From: Oryza sativa Japonica Group
Taxonomy: Eukaryota > Streptophyta > Magnoliopsida > Poales > Poaceae
Length of the DNA: 64,000 nt
Direction of reading: 5' to 3'
Assembly (NCBI RefSeq): GCF_034140825.1
Contig: NC_089037.1
Coordinates: 33,534,001 to 33,598,000 of the forward strand
A program made the position numbers and the translations under genes. This document shows positions 1-13,785 of this stretch, piece by piece. Numbering within the stretch: the stretch's first letter is position 1; the number at the start of each line of letters is the position of its first letter. The notes under the pieces were generated by a model. That model did no database searches and was not told the DNA's origin. It saw nothing but the letters and a program-made list of their open reading frames with translations.

Positions 1-2412
1 ATAATAGATATTAAAATGCACTCCAGTTGCTTTTCTTGCTCATTTTTGGTGAAAATACCATTATAATCGATATTTTTATTTTCAACTTCCTTCAATGCAG
101 CTGAAGCAATTTCTAAACTTGAGTTAAGTTTGACAAGTTCATCATATTGCATATCTTGCTTGGGAGTCTCATGTGATCTTCTTGGTGATATGTGAGGCGC
201 CACCTCTATATCACGCAAAATGATCTCTGTACTCTCTTGCTTGATGACTTCTGGATCTTCCTGTTTATCTTGGATCAAACATTGCTCTAACTCTGCTATT
301 TTTTCTTTTAACATTCGGTTTTCTTCATTTGACAAACACAAAGCCTTCTCCTTTTCAGATATCATAGCTTCAAGAGAAGACAGTTCTGTACTAAAATTCG
401 TTGCAGCATCATGCATGCTGTTCATAGAATCATCAAGCAACTTTCTTGTAATAGTTTGATACACTCCATCCCTAACACCGGCTTCGATTTGGAGATCCTC
501 ATATTCTTCTTTAATTTTGGCAATTTGTCTCAGGAGATCGTCTTCTGATGACAACTGAATAGACATTTCTTTACTGGCTTCAGATAGCTGAGATGATAAT
601 TCCTTGACATCCTTCATATTATCTGCAAGCAAACCTCTAAGATGCTGATTTTCGTAATATAAAGAATCGATTCTTTTTGCTGATATGCATCTTTCATCCA
701 GTCCATCATTAGTCATGCAAAGTGAAGGCATCTTTATGTTCTTCGAAATGATTTGGTCCATTCTAGAAATAATCTGTGGAATTTTCTTTCTTAACGGCTC
801 AAATTCCACATCATTCTTGAGAGTAAGCAATCCCTTCTCCCGTTTGAATTTGAAGAGCTCCTCGGTCTTCTCCTGCAAATCCAATTCATGCATCCTCTTC
901 AATTTGCTCATTTCGGACTTAAAATAAGTTATGATCTCCTCTTTACTCATACCATTCAGGTGACGGAAGTCAGATTTTTCCAAGACAACCATGGACTTCT
1001 GTTTCCTGAAACTCTTATTTTCCTCCGCGCGAGATGAATGATCCTCCTTGTTTTTCTTTCCAAAGATGTTGTACTTCCACCTATTGCTCCTGTTGCTTGA
1101 AGTTTCATGCTTGCTGTGAGAAATATGTGATTCTTGTAGTGAGGGCAACAATAGCTTAGAAAGAGCACCCAGATCATCGCGCATGCTGGCAAATTGAGCT
1201 ATGGCATCCTGCCAATTTTTACTCATGGAGTTTGTCATAGAAATTTGCTCATACAGCTTCCTCTCCATCTCCTCTTGCAAGCCACTGATGAATTCTCCTA
1301 TTGTAATGTTGATGACCTCCAATTGCAACTCATGCTCCCACTGCAGATCAGACACCGACGAGCTGTCCATCTCCCTAGCCTTCCGAAACACTGTGGCCAG
1401 CAGTAACTTCAAGGCATTGAACCTCTCATCAATCTCAATCAGCATCACATCAAGAGACATGCCCAGGTGTGTACCAATTATATACCCATTATCCGGCAAC
1501 GCAAAGTTTTCCAGCCCAGTTACATCCCCCTTGAGCCTATCAAGTTGGGTATCAAGCTCCTGTTCCATCAAATCCATGAATTCTGCATAGTTGACCTGCC
1601 CATTTGGATTGAAAACATGCCGGTCTGACCACGATACCGCTCTTTTCGATCCTTCAAAGCAGTTGTCAGAGCTGGAGTTGGACTTGATGGACAACCATCT
1701 CGGCGTCAGTGCCGGTGAATCTTCAGATGTCATTGATCCACTGCTAAGCCTGCCCCTGGTGTCAATAAAAGATCCACTGCACAAGCCCGGAACGCTGTCA
1801 CCATGATCTTGAGGCTGCACAACACTGGCTGGAAAAGCTGATCTGTGGTGGATCAACGGGTTCAATCTGTCACTCAACACCTGCACCCATTTTCACACTC
1901 AGTTTGATCATGCAAGCAGATACCGAATTCAATCTTGAGATTAAAGTAGATAAAAGATGACAGAATTGAAACCTTGAGCATCGGAATGATGCGGGTCAAC
2001 TTCTTTTGAAATTGAATTAAATGAATATAAATATACTGCGATCTCACATGAGTACTGAATTGTGAAGAGCTAGCAAATAACTGATCATCGAACACGTCAG
2101 AAAGCACACAGGCGAAACCCGGAATATTTCTAAAGAAATCTCGATATAGCGGGATGATACAACAGTACGAACTACGAAGTCACTGCAGAGAATTTAACCC
2201 CGAAAAAAAAAACCCAACCCATAAAAAGGCAAGCCGACGAACCCAGTTCCCATCCTCATGATCAAGCATAAGAACAACAACAAAAATTAAAAATAAATAA
2301 ATAAGCACGAGGCGCACGTATCAGCCGCGATCACATCACAGCACTCACAGGAGAGGAGAAGAGAGAGACGGAATCGGGCCGGATCGCTTACCGGCGGCTG
2401 GACGGCCTCCAT
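1..2412 (-). CDS. WPP domain-associated protein (WAP)-like coiled-coil protein, partial
   Basis: Exons 2412-2392 (encodes MEAVQPP) and 1880 to the left edge, which stays open for about 626 codons. The acceptor is a clear CAG and the donor is GTAAGC. The protein is rich in heptad-like Glu/Lys/Leu stretches. It contains a block reading MSKEEIITYFKSEMSKLKR, followed by LRKKIPQIISRMDQIISKN, which resembles plant WAP proteins (tomato WAP, Arabidopsis At2g34730). These are coiled-coil proteins known to bind WPP-domain proteins such as MFP1-attachment factors and to sit at the nuclear envelope and Golgi. The N-terminal 150 residues are low-complexity and Ser-rich, with little I can match to the family. 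The C-terminus lies outside the window, so total length is unknown. The family call rests on remembered motifs; a generic myosin-like coiled-coil protein is the alternative. Confidence 0.75.
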
Positions 2413-4352
2413 GGCGTCCGACGACTCCGGCCGCCGCCGCCACAACGCTGGCCCAGCAACTTCCCCTCCTCCTTCCCGCCACTCCCTCCTCCCAACTGAC
2501 GAGCCTCGCTATTATTAGGGCTTGTTGGTGTACTTACAGCTGGTAACCTCCAACTAATCACTCTCATGGATGAGAGACACCCAAAAAGGCCAAGAAGGGG
2601 TCAGTGGAAGAGAAGCGGAGGCGGATAAAACGGACAAGTCAGTGCTGGCCTGGGCGGAGACGACGGCGACCGGGGATGGATGGAAGGGAGTGAAGCGGAG
2701 CAGCGCACGCCGCCGCGGAGGGTGACGGCGAGATTATTACGGTGGTAGTAATTGCGATTTCGAGAGTGATTAGTACTAGGCGAAAGCAAATGGAGACGCG
2801 ACGCGGGTGGATGGTCACGGCCTGCTGACGTGGCCGCGGTTGGATTAATCGGGTTGACGTCGGCGGGGTGGTGGGGCCCACCGCAGGTTGTGGGCCCCAC
2901 CTGTGCCAAAGGCCAAAGAGGAATGGTGGCAAACTGACAATGACTGACAATACGTAGGCCACTGCGAGAGCATCAGAACATGACCATTAAATTAGCGTTT
3001 TCAACTTCCAAATTCTCACGGAGAAAAGAGAGAGGGTACGGAAATTCAGTTTGGCTCTTGTACATAATTTGTGATGAAAAATCTTACATGGTATTCCATC
3101 CCTCCCTAAAAAACTAACATAGTAATGAATGTGACGTATTATAAACAAATCTGGACGTACATTTGTCTAAATTTATAGTATTAAAATGTGTCACATCTAG
3201 TTTTAGATTTACTTTTTATAGGAGTACTATGATAGTCATTTATGATATAAATATATATATAAATGACTAAAAGAATTATTTACCATGCTTTCTAGTTTTG
3301 CGTAACACTGTTCTTTTAGTTTTTTTACGGCTCCTTTGGAATGCAAGAATTTAACAGGTTTTGGATCAATTTCCGTGAAATCTCTGTAAATTCCATTCAC
3401 TTGAAAAGAGACCTTAGTGCTGTATAGCGTCAGATTTCAGATCTTGTTGGGATTGTGCTGAGGCACGTTAACGTTTGTGGTGGCGTTAGGTGATTAAACA
3501 GAAAAACAGCTCATGTAATCTACTAGATACAAGACAAAGCATGTGGGTGTCATAAAATCGCAAGGGTAGTTCAGAGTTTGTATATTTTGTATCAGGAGGA
3601 TTTAGATTTGCTTCAGCTTGATCTGAATAACGTCATTCACCAAACACAACGTGGCTGGCTGCTGCTGGTGAATTTTGATCACCAATGGTCGGAAACTCTG
3701 AATGGGCCAAAGCATAGCTCAGCAACAAATGCAGGTATTTCATGACTCTCAGACATTTTTCTCTGAAGATTTAGTGAGATCAGATAAGAGTGCCATTTCC
3801 TTCATTCTAAAATATAGCAAGCTAGCACTTGATTAGACACCATCTAATACTGCAAAAATCTGGATAGACAGCTGAAATTCAAGTTTGACAATAAAAAGGT
3901 TGTGCTTTGAGGACGAAATTTGCTATAGAACACTTGAAATGATAAACATAAACAGCTCACAAGCCACAAGATGGCTACTCCAGCCTCCAAGAGCACGTTT
4001 TAGTGATTTTTTCGGCGGATTATATTTTAATGATTTGAATCAACGATATCCCATCACTTTTATATGCATAGACAATGACAGATTGACAGGTACCTGAAAA
4101 TCAGCTTCAGACAAAACACCTTACAGTATGGTAGATAGCAAAGGTACCAGCTGCAATAGTGACAGGCAAAAGTTACATGCTTCCTTTCGTTCATCATGTG
4201 ATGCAGAAGCTTATGAATTACATGGGTGATTTTATGATTCATATTCAGAAAAAAAATGATGATTTTACACCACCCTACAAGAATCATCAGATCATGCGTT
4301 TTGTTTTCTCTTTTTCACTGCGCAACAATCATAATCCTTGGACACTTAGATC
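2413..4352. other. Intergenic: WAP 5' flank and FNR 3' flank
   Basis: No convincing coding sequence. Bases 2440-2910 are GC-rich 5' flank of the WAP gene. Bases 3080-3300 carry a weak Stowaway-like stretch (CCTCCCTAAAAAACTAACA) without a clean partner end. The last few hundred bases before 4353 are probably the FNR 3' UTR. Short ORFs here show no protein features. Confidence 0.5.
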
Positions 4353-6855
4353 CTAGTAGACCTCAACGTGCCATTGCTTGTTCTTCTTGAGCTGGGATAG
4401 CTTCTGCTCCCAGCTCTCCCCTCTCTGCTCCGCCACTTTCTTGAGGGTGTCTTGAATCCCAGGCATCATCCCCTTCAAACCACAGAAGTAGATGTGCGCG
4501 CCGCCATCCAAGAGCTTGAAGATCTCGTCGCTGTACTCCTCGATCTTGTCCTGGACATACATCTTGCCAGCGTTCTTGTTTTTCTGCTCCCTGCTTAGCG
4601 CTTTGTCATACCTACAAATTCAACACAATTCAATTATAGCAATATGCACGAATATACTTAACAAAAACAGCTCATTTATGTGGTACTCTCAAAGTCAAAG
4701 CTCAATAATTCTATGATGGCATCAGTTGACAGAGGCATCTATGTTCATTATGTGGCGCTGTTTCAGCCAAGTATGCATGTAGTACTAATAATTAATACGA
4801 AGAGTCAAGACAGATGATGTCTAGCAACCTGAAATTGTCTGGATACTGCTTAAGGTAGCTTGTGAACTCTTCATCATAGAGAAGGCTGTCAGTGTTAGCC
4901 ACACCAAGGAAGAGCCAGGCCAAGCCACCAAATCTGTACTTTGGGACATCTTCCATGAACATACGGCGTAGGTAGCCACGGAATGGAGCAACACCAGTGC
5001 CAGTAGCTATCATGATGTGAGTTGCATTTGGATCTTCCTCAGGCAGGAGCATTATTTTGCCTGACGGACCTGGTGTTCAGAAGGAAATCACTGTGAGATA
5101 CTTGGCATCCATCATGTGCCACAAAGGACATGATGACTAACAAAGAAAAGGGTAAACTAAGATGCGATTGCAAACTTTAGTAAGAAAGGAAAAGAGCAAG
5201 ATAAGATAATCATATTGTAGAAGGGGCATAATCATATTAGAGGAGAGGCTATTGGAACCTTTGTTGCAGAGAACCGTTTATTTGTTGTTGGTATGTATGA
5301 ACTCAGAAATAGGTTGTCTACCAAAGGTGGGTTTCAGGAAAAACGCAACTAAAACAACTAATTTTGCTCCGCTTGGAATTAGAAGTTAAACAACCTCATA
5401 GGAAACTCACAAAGCCTTTGCATTCATCTGAAGCTGAAAGAAATCAACTAACCTGTCACTTTAACCTTGTCCCCTGGTTTTGAATTACATAGGAAGTTAC
5501 TGCAGACACCATTTTTTGAGGGGTCCTCCTTGCCAGTTTCAGGATCATAATAAACGGCACGGCGCACACATAAACTAGTGGTCCTTCCATCGAATGAATC
5601 TCCATACCTTGTAGATGCAATTGAATAAAGACGGACATTATGTGGTGCACCAGGCTTCTTCGGGTTCTCCCCCTAACAAGCAAAAATGCACAGGGTTTAG
5701 AGAACAGTGAAGAGGGTGATGCCCATGGAGATACCACTGGAACTGTATTAATAGTGTGTGCACATACTCAAGTCTCCTATCAAGAGCAGGTTTTCTCACC
5801 TAGGTTTACAATTTTAAGCCATTGAATAGAACATTGGAAACAGTGTCTACAGAAATAATCCTAATATACTACCGACTATATCTTTGTAAGTTCTTAATTA
5901 ATAGTGTCAACGAGACAATCGTTCAATATCCAATCAGATAAATAGACTATGAACGAAACCGACAAAGCATAAGCATAATGTTCTATTTTAAACAAGGAAA
6001 ATGATTGAAAGCAGGAATTACTTACTGGAGGAATAATGCCATAGCTTTGCCCCTCCCAGTAAGGCACATTGCCACCATGATCAATAACAATGTGGCATGT
6101 CTCTCCTGGAGCCTTGGGGCCTACGATCCTCTCAACCGAGACAATTGTGGCGGTGTAAGGCTCCTTTGGTTTGTATGTGTTGAGCGGCGGCTCGTTAGCA
6201 CTCTCCAAATCAAGAGGCTTGACAGCAACCTTGCTTTCGCTCGCTTGCTGAACTGACATGCAGAGCACCTTGTTCGCATGCCTCGGTCGCGTGGCCTTGC
6301 TCTCCCACGCCAATGTGGTGCCAACCCATGATTTGTTGCTAAAGCTAATATTGTTGCTACCCTGAGGAATCACACAGAATGAAATCCAGCACATAGTTTA
6401 GCACCACCATTCAAGAACGCTGTGAATTCAGGATAAACAGCCTACTAAACCAAAACCCTGAACCCTGATAATTGATCTGCACATCGAATTAACAAGCAGC
6501 AGCAATATCTGGCGTTGCCTAGCTCTCAATAGCGCTCAATACTGAACCAATCTGAGATATATCCCATAGATTTGTATCCACCTACTACACATTGACCAAT
6601 CCAAGCCCGCGGAATCCTCACAGGATTCCACCCAAAAGGAAGCAAGTTCTACCATCAGGGGCACCAAACCACGCACCTGGATCCCAGAACTCCTCAAGCC
6701 GCGATCCGAGCCAGCCGGAGCAGAGACAGCAACCTGTGTCAGAAACAGCCACAAGAACCCCCATGAACTCAGCACCATCGCGCGCAGCGCGACAACCAGG
6801 GGATCCAAAAAACCGCGAGGACGGCGCGTACCTGGGACGCAACGGCGGTCGCCAT
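4353..6855 (-). CDS. FNR: Ferredoxin-NADP(+) reductase, root isozyme, plastid
   Basis: Six exons: 6855-6832, 6733-6677, 6361-6026, 5672-5453, 5069-4829 and 4611-4353. They sum to 1137 nt, or 378 residues plus stop, the length I recall for the rice root isozyme. The enzyme transfers electrons between NADPH and ferredoxin in non-green plastids, mainly to feed nitrite and sulfite reduction. Visible motifs are the FAD-binding RLYSIAS in exon 4, the NADP-binding [11 protein letters not shown] in exon 5, CGLKGM in exon 6, and the C-terminal Tyr in WHVEVY that stacks on flavin in this family. Residues 1 to about 62 form a Ser/Ala-rich plastid transit peptide (starts [11 protein letters not shown]). 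The start was chosen because it opens the transit peptide and lies about 90 bp downstream of a TATA box. The root rather than leaf type is judged from overall sequence recall. Confidence 0.96.
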
Positions 6856-6943
6856 GGCCGATCCTGAGGGAAAGCAAGGGTCTTTTGATCTGGAGAAGGG
6901 AGATGAGATGAGTTGAGATGAGATGGGAGGGGAGGAGGCGGGG

Positions 6944-6949
6944 TTTATA
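6944..6949 (-). promoter_or_regulatory. TATA box of the FNR gene
   Basis: On the minus strand the sequence reads CTATAAACCC, about 90 bp upstream of the FNR start codon. The spacing leaves a 5' UTR of roughly 60 bp. Assigned by sequence and position only. Confidence 0.55.
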
Positions 6950-7995
6950 GACAGAATCAGAGAAGGGGGAGGAGTGAGGTGAGCTCTTGAGGTGCTGGAA
7001 GGGGCGACTTAAGCTATTAGCTGCTTAATTGCGTGATTAACCCGGCCGCTCTTGGGGTTGATTTAAGCTTTAGCTGCTTAGTAATTTCGTTTTAGAGTTT
7101 GGGTTTGGGGTTTGATAATTTAAAAAAAAAGATTTTGTTTTTTTCGTTTTTGATGTTGATTAGATTAGGGGGTTTGGGTTAGGTGGAGGTAGCAGCAGAG
7201 GGTTGGGTTGCCTGGCTGCTTGACTAGCAGAAATGGTGGCTGCAGCTTGAGTGCTCCAGATGGCTGCTGATAAAAATGGCTTTGTGGTGGCATCAAGGGT
7301 CACCTTTGGCCTGAAGAGATGCATGTATCCCATGGAGCTAGCCAGATGCACATACAACTTGTATATTATTAGCTTTTTAGTTTTTTGGAACAGTACATGA
7401 GTTGGCAGCGTGTGCATGTAGTGCACAAGCCGGTGTGTATCTGTTGGACATTTTACTGCCAAAATGTGTCAAATCTTGGCGAAAAAAAAAACTTTTTTAA
7501 GGATAGAGGGGGAAAAAAAACTTTGTGATCAAAGGGCTAGATGTTTGCCCTTGCACCAATGAGCCATCATGTGACTGATCACATTGCAAATTTACCCAAA
7601 AAAAATTAAAAAAAAGCAAGAACAAAAGGTAGCAAATTTATGGCCTACTATGCTCATCAAATGTAATCGGGTCATGCAACACCACAGAAGAGAACCATGT
7701 AAGTCTGATGTTTTTACCTTTGTTTCTCCATTTCGGACTGTTCACCAAAAGCTGAGAACTACTTGTGCAGAGAGCTGCGCAATTCTGTTGCATTTTTACA
7801 GCATCACAGGATAGCAAGCAGTACCTTTTAACTACAACCAACACATTTCTTATCCTTCAATGGCACACGCCATTTCTTTTTAAAGGTAAAACTAAAAGTA
7901 TAATCCTTTTGGTAGGCTAACTACAGATGGACTAGTCCTGAGTCCTGACTTCAGGCATATGATGAGTTGCAAACAGCCAGCTTCGTTTCAGATGA
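6950..7995. other. Intergenic: FNR promoter and CNOT9 3' flank
   Basis: No supported gene. The right half (about 7600-7995) is probably the CNOT9 3' UTR. The left half is FNR upstream sequence with A/T runs. No clean transposon ends were seen. Confidence 0.5.
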
Positions 7996-10900
7996 TCACA
8001 TCCCCATGATGTGATCAAGGCCTCCATGAGGAGCTCCTCCCATGCCGGCCATAGTCATGTTGTGCAGCAGCTGCTGGAGCCAACGCCTTGTGACATGATC
8101 ATCCTGCGCAAGTAAGATGAAGGTGGAATCAGGAATCAATTGAAACTTTTCTGTGTAAATTATAATGTAAATATTTTGCGGTAAAGCGATGGTAACTGGC
8201 AATGTCGTGAGTTGAGAGTTGAGACACACACCTGGAGGAAGTTGTTGAGGGTTCCATCTTTCAGCGCGTTGGGGAGGCAGCTGTTCAGCGCGGTACATGC
8301 CCTGCATGAGATGAAAAAACGAATTATAGGAGGCCCCAGGTCTATTTTGAATTTACGCATTGACCAGTTTTCTGCATTTTGTAATCTGTACAGATGATGG
8401 AATGAACCTGGAATTTTCTGACAGCCTGAGGTAGCAGCGAATTATGTGCTTCAGCAGTCTTGGAGAAGGTTGATCAGCAAGTGCCTGAACCATCTGTGAT
8501 AGAACACTGGCTACGGCAAAGAAACGTTCAGCAGTAGCACATATGTAGCGAAGCCCAACATCATCAAGCAGAATCTTTTGAACAATAAAGGTGGCAACCT
8601 GCAAAAATACGTTGATTGGATTAGCAAAAATGAAGCACCAAATCCATCTAATACAGTACTACAGCCTATTGCTACCAGGTACAAGTGCATCATTATTCCC
8701 GAACAAATATTTGTTTTCCCTCTTTTAACTCACACATATAGCAGCTTAGAAAATTGTCAAAAGAAACTACGACTTCCTTATAAGATCAAACCAAACAAAA
8801 AGGAAGCAAACTACAAAGCCAACTATGATGCATAATCTAAGCGGTTCATGACCATTGTAATATTAGGTTCCAACATGACTTGGTTACATAAAGTGTAAGA
8901 TAATCTGACTTAACAGGGATAGAGAAAGAAGAGTTTTGCTCTATGTAAATTTCAGTCTAGAATAATTAAACATACCAAAGAACATGTGAAGTGTTGTCAA
9001 GAGCTGAAAACAGTGGAAGAACTACAAGAGAGAAAGGAGGCAGGTAGCTACACACCGTTTTCGAAAGTTCACTGCCCATCTCCATAGTACGGAGACACAG
9101 AGGAATTATTTCAGTTTGCAGCAGAAACCCAATGACTTCAGAATCATCAACCTGCATATATTGCAAAACAAAACCGAATTAACTTATTGAGTATGCTCAT
9201 TGACAAAATCAAAGTCTGGTAAAAGCAACTTGATCATTAATAAATCATCGAATTGTTTGGCTCAAACTCTGTAAAACTGTTGATGGTTTTACCATCTTAT
9301 TTTATAAAATTAACTACAGGGCTTAAACCTGGTAGTATGCCCATAAAAAAAACATCATCGAGTTGTTTGGCTCAAACTTTGCAGTTCACATAGGGATATT
9401 TGGGGATCCAAACCCAAATCAGGCCATTTGATCAGCATGACTAGATAAGTATCCAGTGTCCACAAGAACTGTCATGAAGAAAGGGAAAGTTCTACCCATA
9501 GTCCATACCATTTGCACCATCTTTTCTTTTTTCTTTCACCCCCTCCCTCTCAACATAGTTTTGAGAACTGGACCAAACCACCATTCAAGAACAGAGAAAA
9601 AATTGAACAAGCAGCTTGTCCAGAAGTAAACCCAGAAGGAAAATAACAGGCAAAGAATATAATATACTAGATATACCAAATAAGTAGTTCAAACTCACAG
9701 CTTCTCTTATACAAGAGGGCTTGCCACCCGAAGTGTATCAATTGTGAAGTTGTTGGAATAAGGAAAGTTATAGACTCATATTAGATATACGTGAACACAA
9801 TGATACTCTTATAAATTCAGGCCAAAATATTTCCCAAAAAGTCATGTAGAAGGGAGTCAAAAGAGGAACATGTAGAAGCTGAAGTGCCCACCCCACCAGC
9901 ATAGGTAAGGTTAAATTGAACCACATGTCAATCACCTGAACAGCTGAATAGGGATCTTAGTAGATCAGAAAATGGTCTAGCTTTAAAAATCTACGCTTCC
10001 ACTCAAGAAACACACCCATATCCCTCATAATTTTCATAAAGTTCTGGCTTGCAATTACCTTCACAAGTGCGCCAATGACACCCAAGCTGGTAAGCCTCAA
10101 GTACTCAAAAGGCCTTGTCTTGCTAGTAGTATTCAAGAAAGGGTACAGATACAGTGGGATGTGAGCTGAAAAGAAGAAGGGAAAAATCAAGAGAGGAAAC
10201 AGGTCACTCACAATAGCCAACTGGAAGCATAAAGCCACATACAGATGAACATTCCTATGCGCAAAACTAACTAGATGTGATTAGTATTATCTGAAATTTT
10301 CAGCATTGGGACTGCCATAGTCCATAAGTAGGTCATATTGCTCACAGCTGAAACTAAATAGATGCAATCAGCATTATCTGTTACATGGTTTTTTTTAATA
10401 AATACAATAATAGTGTGAACATAGTATATTGGGCAAGAGGGGAAATATTCTTGAACAATGAGTATCATCATGGAAATATTTAATACTTGGAATAAAAATG
10501 GCAGCACTTATTACCATTCAAGAAAGGAATCCTTGTGTCACTGTGTGAGGCAACACACTGCAATAAAAATACAATGAAGTTTAGAAAGCAACATGTTGTA
10601 TTAAATCAGTTTAGGGATCCTAAGCTGATACTACCTCCATCCTCAAATATAAGGATTTTGCCTATGTAATTACATAGGCAAAGTCCCTTATATTTGGGGA
10701 TAGAGGTAGTAGCATTTTATCAATCCCCCTTTTATGCATTGCAACATGCTGAAAAAATAGCCTTCTCTCATCCCATCATGAGGCACCAGTGTCATAAGTA
10801 GAGATTTCTCACTGTCGTAAGGTTTCTTTCTTTCTCATGTAAAGGTGTACCTGAAGAAGTGCAAGTGCATTGCAGACACGGTTTGAAGCCCCTGGAGATA

Positions 10901-12470
10901 ATGTTGGGGGTGAAAGTGATGGATAGATTGACACAATCTCCTGCATTATCCAAACCACAAATAAACTGAATGAGAAAACCATGAAAGACTCAAATGAATT
11001 TCTTTTCGGAAGAACTAACATTCGTACTCAACCACACTGACTTAAACAACATGAAGAATTGTAACCTACCTGGAGTAGTGCAGCAATTGTTCCATAAGAG
11101 TGCCACAGGAGTGGAGCAAGATCCTGAAAAATCTCTCGCTTCTGGAAAAAGAAGTCCATGAAAATCGTTAGGCAACAAAATCTCTATTCCCAAAATGGTC
11201 AGGCGTGACGAGAAACCAACAATGATTTATGAATTTCTTTGCTGAACAGCAAAACGGAAAAACTAATCAACTACCAAATAGGAGAATCTTCAAGAAGCTA
11301 TATGCCATAAAGCACTGAATTGGTAAGATTCCACTCCATAGATAGAAACAGTCCCCAATACACTTGCACACAAAAGCACAATCACACATTTAACTCTTGT
11401 ATCAGACCATTCAGGGTGTGTAACCACAGGATGCCAAACAGTACATTTAGGAGTACTATGAAAGCATCAAAATAAGGAAAGTTACGCCTAAATTCATAAA
11501 CGAAAAATGAGTTGTGAGTTACTGTTTTCATTGTCTCGTCTAGGGTGGAGCAGATTGCAAATTTCATTCACCGCTCCTATGCCCAAGCAAATCTTCGTAC
11601 TCATAGGCTGCATGGATTCAATTCAGCAAAGTGTACCTACAGTCCTAGACAAGGATAAGTTTGTCGGGGTCTGACTCAGATTTGGGTGTTCACACTTGTG
11701 AGGTACTTACTAGTCAGAATCAGACAGGTGTTGCCATGTCGGAATCCGACTCAGACACGATGTCCGATTTGGCAAAATAGTTTTGGGCCTGGGTTTCCAG
11801 GCGCAGCCTGGACCTCACCATTTTACTTGGGCCACGGCCCCTTTACATCTACGTGGATCATGTCGGAAACAGTGGGCACCTGGATCAATTTGTCCAATCC
11901 ACTATACCTGCAGGCCGACCCTTTTCGTTTTTATGGAAGGCAAACCCATGAACTAAAGAGGACTAGGGAACACTGCAAGTGGGGCTTGGGCTTCAAAGGA
12001 GATCTGCTAACACCATGCATCTGGAGGCTGGCCCAGGATTTGAATGCAAACCCAAGCTATTGGAACTCCCAAGGTCCCACGCCACCAAGAACACAATTTG
12101 GCGGGAAGTTGACTTGATGGAGAAAAATTTCAACAAGTCATATATTTTTAACTGCTTAGCAACTCTGGATTCATAGGTATTCAATTTTTCATTGTTACAG
12201 TTGTCAAATTAAAATTTTAAAAAAGAATGATGTATTCTATATTTGTTGCCTATGACTTCAAACATTAAAAAGCAAAATAAGCAATTTCACATATTAAAAT
12301 CCAATTTGGGCTACTATTAATGTTCTGTTAAGCAAAAAGTAGTTGTTTATGTTAGTGGTTACGATTGGTTTGCTCTTTACACTCATGCTATAGCGACAAA
12401 GAAAATATCTAGTGAATATGTAACTTATCAAGATTAAATGAAAAAAAGTACAGAGCATGGTGATTCTGAC

Positions 12471-12569
<99 letters not shown>

Positions 12570-13653
12570 CTTCTAGTTCTTAGATTAATTGGTACTCTTA
12601 ATAAATCATGGGCTGTGCCTTCTGCTGTCCAATCCTAACAGAACGTAGAATACAACCACAGCACTATCCATTTTAATAAGAACAACCCTAAGTAGAACAA
12701 ACTAAGTGACCTAACACAGACACAGACACAGAAACAGAAATCCCAAGTGACCTAACACAGACACAGAAACAGAAATCGCAAGCTGAGGATGCCCTCTGGA
12801 GATAATTAACTCTTTTGCAACCAGGAGATATGAACATGTATAGCAGATAAACAGAACAAATATTCTGAATATGCATCATCACAGCATAGACATCAAAACA
12901 AAACGCAAATTCCCACTCACAAATAAAGCTTATATGATTCACCTAACTAAAATTAATTGAAGGATTGCACAAAATCTCTAGATTCTCGTCATTGCCGGAT
13001 ATGGGGAAGGCAGAATGTAATGAAACTAATAAGCTACCACATCTGCATACCACGAACTCCCAGAGAAGAACCCTCCGTACAAAAAAAAAGGACTGGTTTT
13101 TCCCATACCAAACACTGATCAAACAGTAGATGGAGCAAGCTATTTACCCCTGGATGAGTAGCATGTGAGCCGATCTGCGTTCAGAACAGACTACTAGCAT
13201 CAGATGATCAAGTCCCAACCTACTTTTGCCTAGACAGAGCATTACATCACAAAGGCTGCAACTTTCGTAGGCACCACATGGCACGTACAGATTCCCCCCC
13301 CCCCCCCCCCCCCGAATCCAACCATAAAATCCCCCTCGCCGGAGCCCACAGCGATCGATCGAGAGAGAGGAGGATAAAAAAAATGAAAATTGAGGAAGAG
13401 GAGAGAAAACGCATAGCTTCTCGCGACAAGGGGAGACCTTGGAGAGGTCGAGGAGGGCGTTCTCCCGCAGCTCGGGGTCGCAGAGGTCGAGCACGAGCTG
13501 CTCCGCGGACGCCATCTTCCGGTCCTTGGCGGCCCCCGGAGCCGCCGCCGCCGCCGCCGACGACGACGAGGAGGCGCCAGGCGAGGGCGGCGGGGGCGAG
13601 GGCGCGGCGAAGGAGGCGGCGCCGATGGAGAGCGACGGCGGCAGATTCGCCAT
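7996..13653 (-). CDS. CCR4-NOT complex subunit 9 (Rcd1/CAF40) homologue
   Basis: Nine exons: 13653-13438, 11141-11070, 10940-10851, 10557-10515, 10165-10059, 9151-9056, 8598-8408, 8301-8232 and 8103-7996. They sum to 993 nt, or 330 residues. CNOT9 is the armadillo-repeat subunit of the CCR4-NOT deadenylase, a cytoplasmic mRNA-decay and repression complex. Typical family segments appear in order: [123 protein letters not shown] and [14 protein letters not shown]. The N-terminal 45 residues are Ala/Ser/Pro-rich and lineage-specific. The C-terminal tail ([18 protein letters not shown]) extends beyond the ARM fold. Intron 1 is 2.3 kb and repeat-laden. The exon 1 donor (AAG|GTCTCC) is weak but is the only site that keeps the family sequence. 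Confidence 0.95.
10631..10709. mobile_element. Short Stowaway-like MITE in CNOT9 intron 3
   Basis: A 79-bp near-perfect inverted repeat (CTACCTCCATCCTCAAATAT at the left, its complement at the right) is flanked by TA dinucleotides. The ends fit the Tc1/mariner-type Stowaway consensus. It could fold into one long hairpin in the pre-mRNA. Confidence 0.8.
12473..12562. repeat. (TA)n microsatellite, about 45 units
   Basis: An uninterrupted TA dinucleotide run of about 90 bp inside CNOT9 intron 1. Length is likely to vary between cultivars. A smaller 41-bp direct duplication (GTGACCTAACACAGACACAG) follows at about 12704-12778. Confidence 0.95.
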
Positions 13654-13728
13654 TTCGCGGAGGCGGCGGCGGCGGTGGAGTGGAGAGGGGAGACAGGACA
13701 GGAGGAACCGAGCAAGGCCGAGAGAGTG

Positions 13729-13734
13729 TATATA
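13729..13734 (-). promoter_or_regulatory. Possible TATA box of the CNOT9 gene
   Basis: TATATA on the minus strand, 76 bp upstream of the CNOT9 start codon. Position fits a core promoter; no other support. Confidence 0.4.
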
Positions 13735-13785
13735 CGAGGAGACAAAGCCGGCTTTTTTACTAACTACACCCTCCACTAAAGTAGT

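Noticed and set aside
11640-12180. Possible retroposed gene in CNOT9 intron 1 (143-codon frame)
   Set aside because: No recognisable protein, no poly(A) tail or target duplication; left unassigned.
12440-12638. ORF across the (TA)n run in CNOT9 intron 1
   Set aside because: Ile-Tyr repeat translation from a microsatellite; not a gene.
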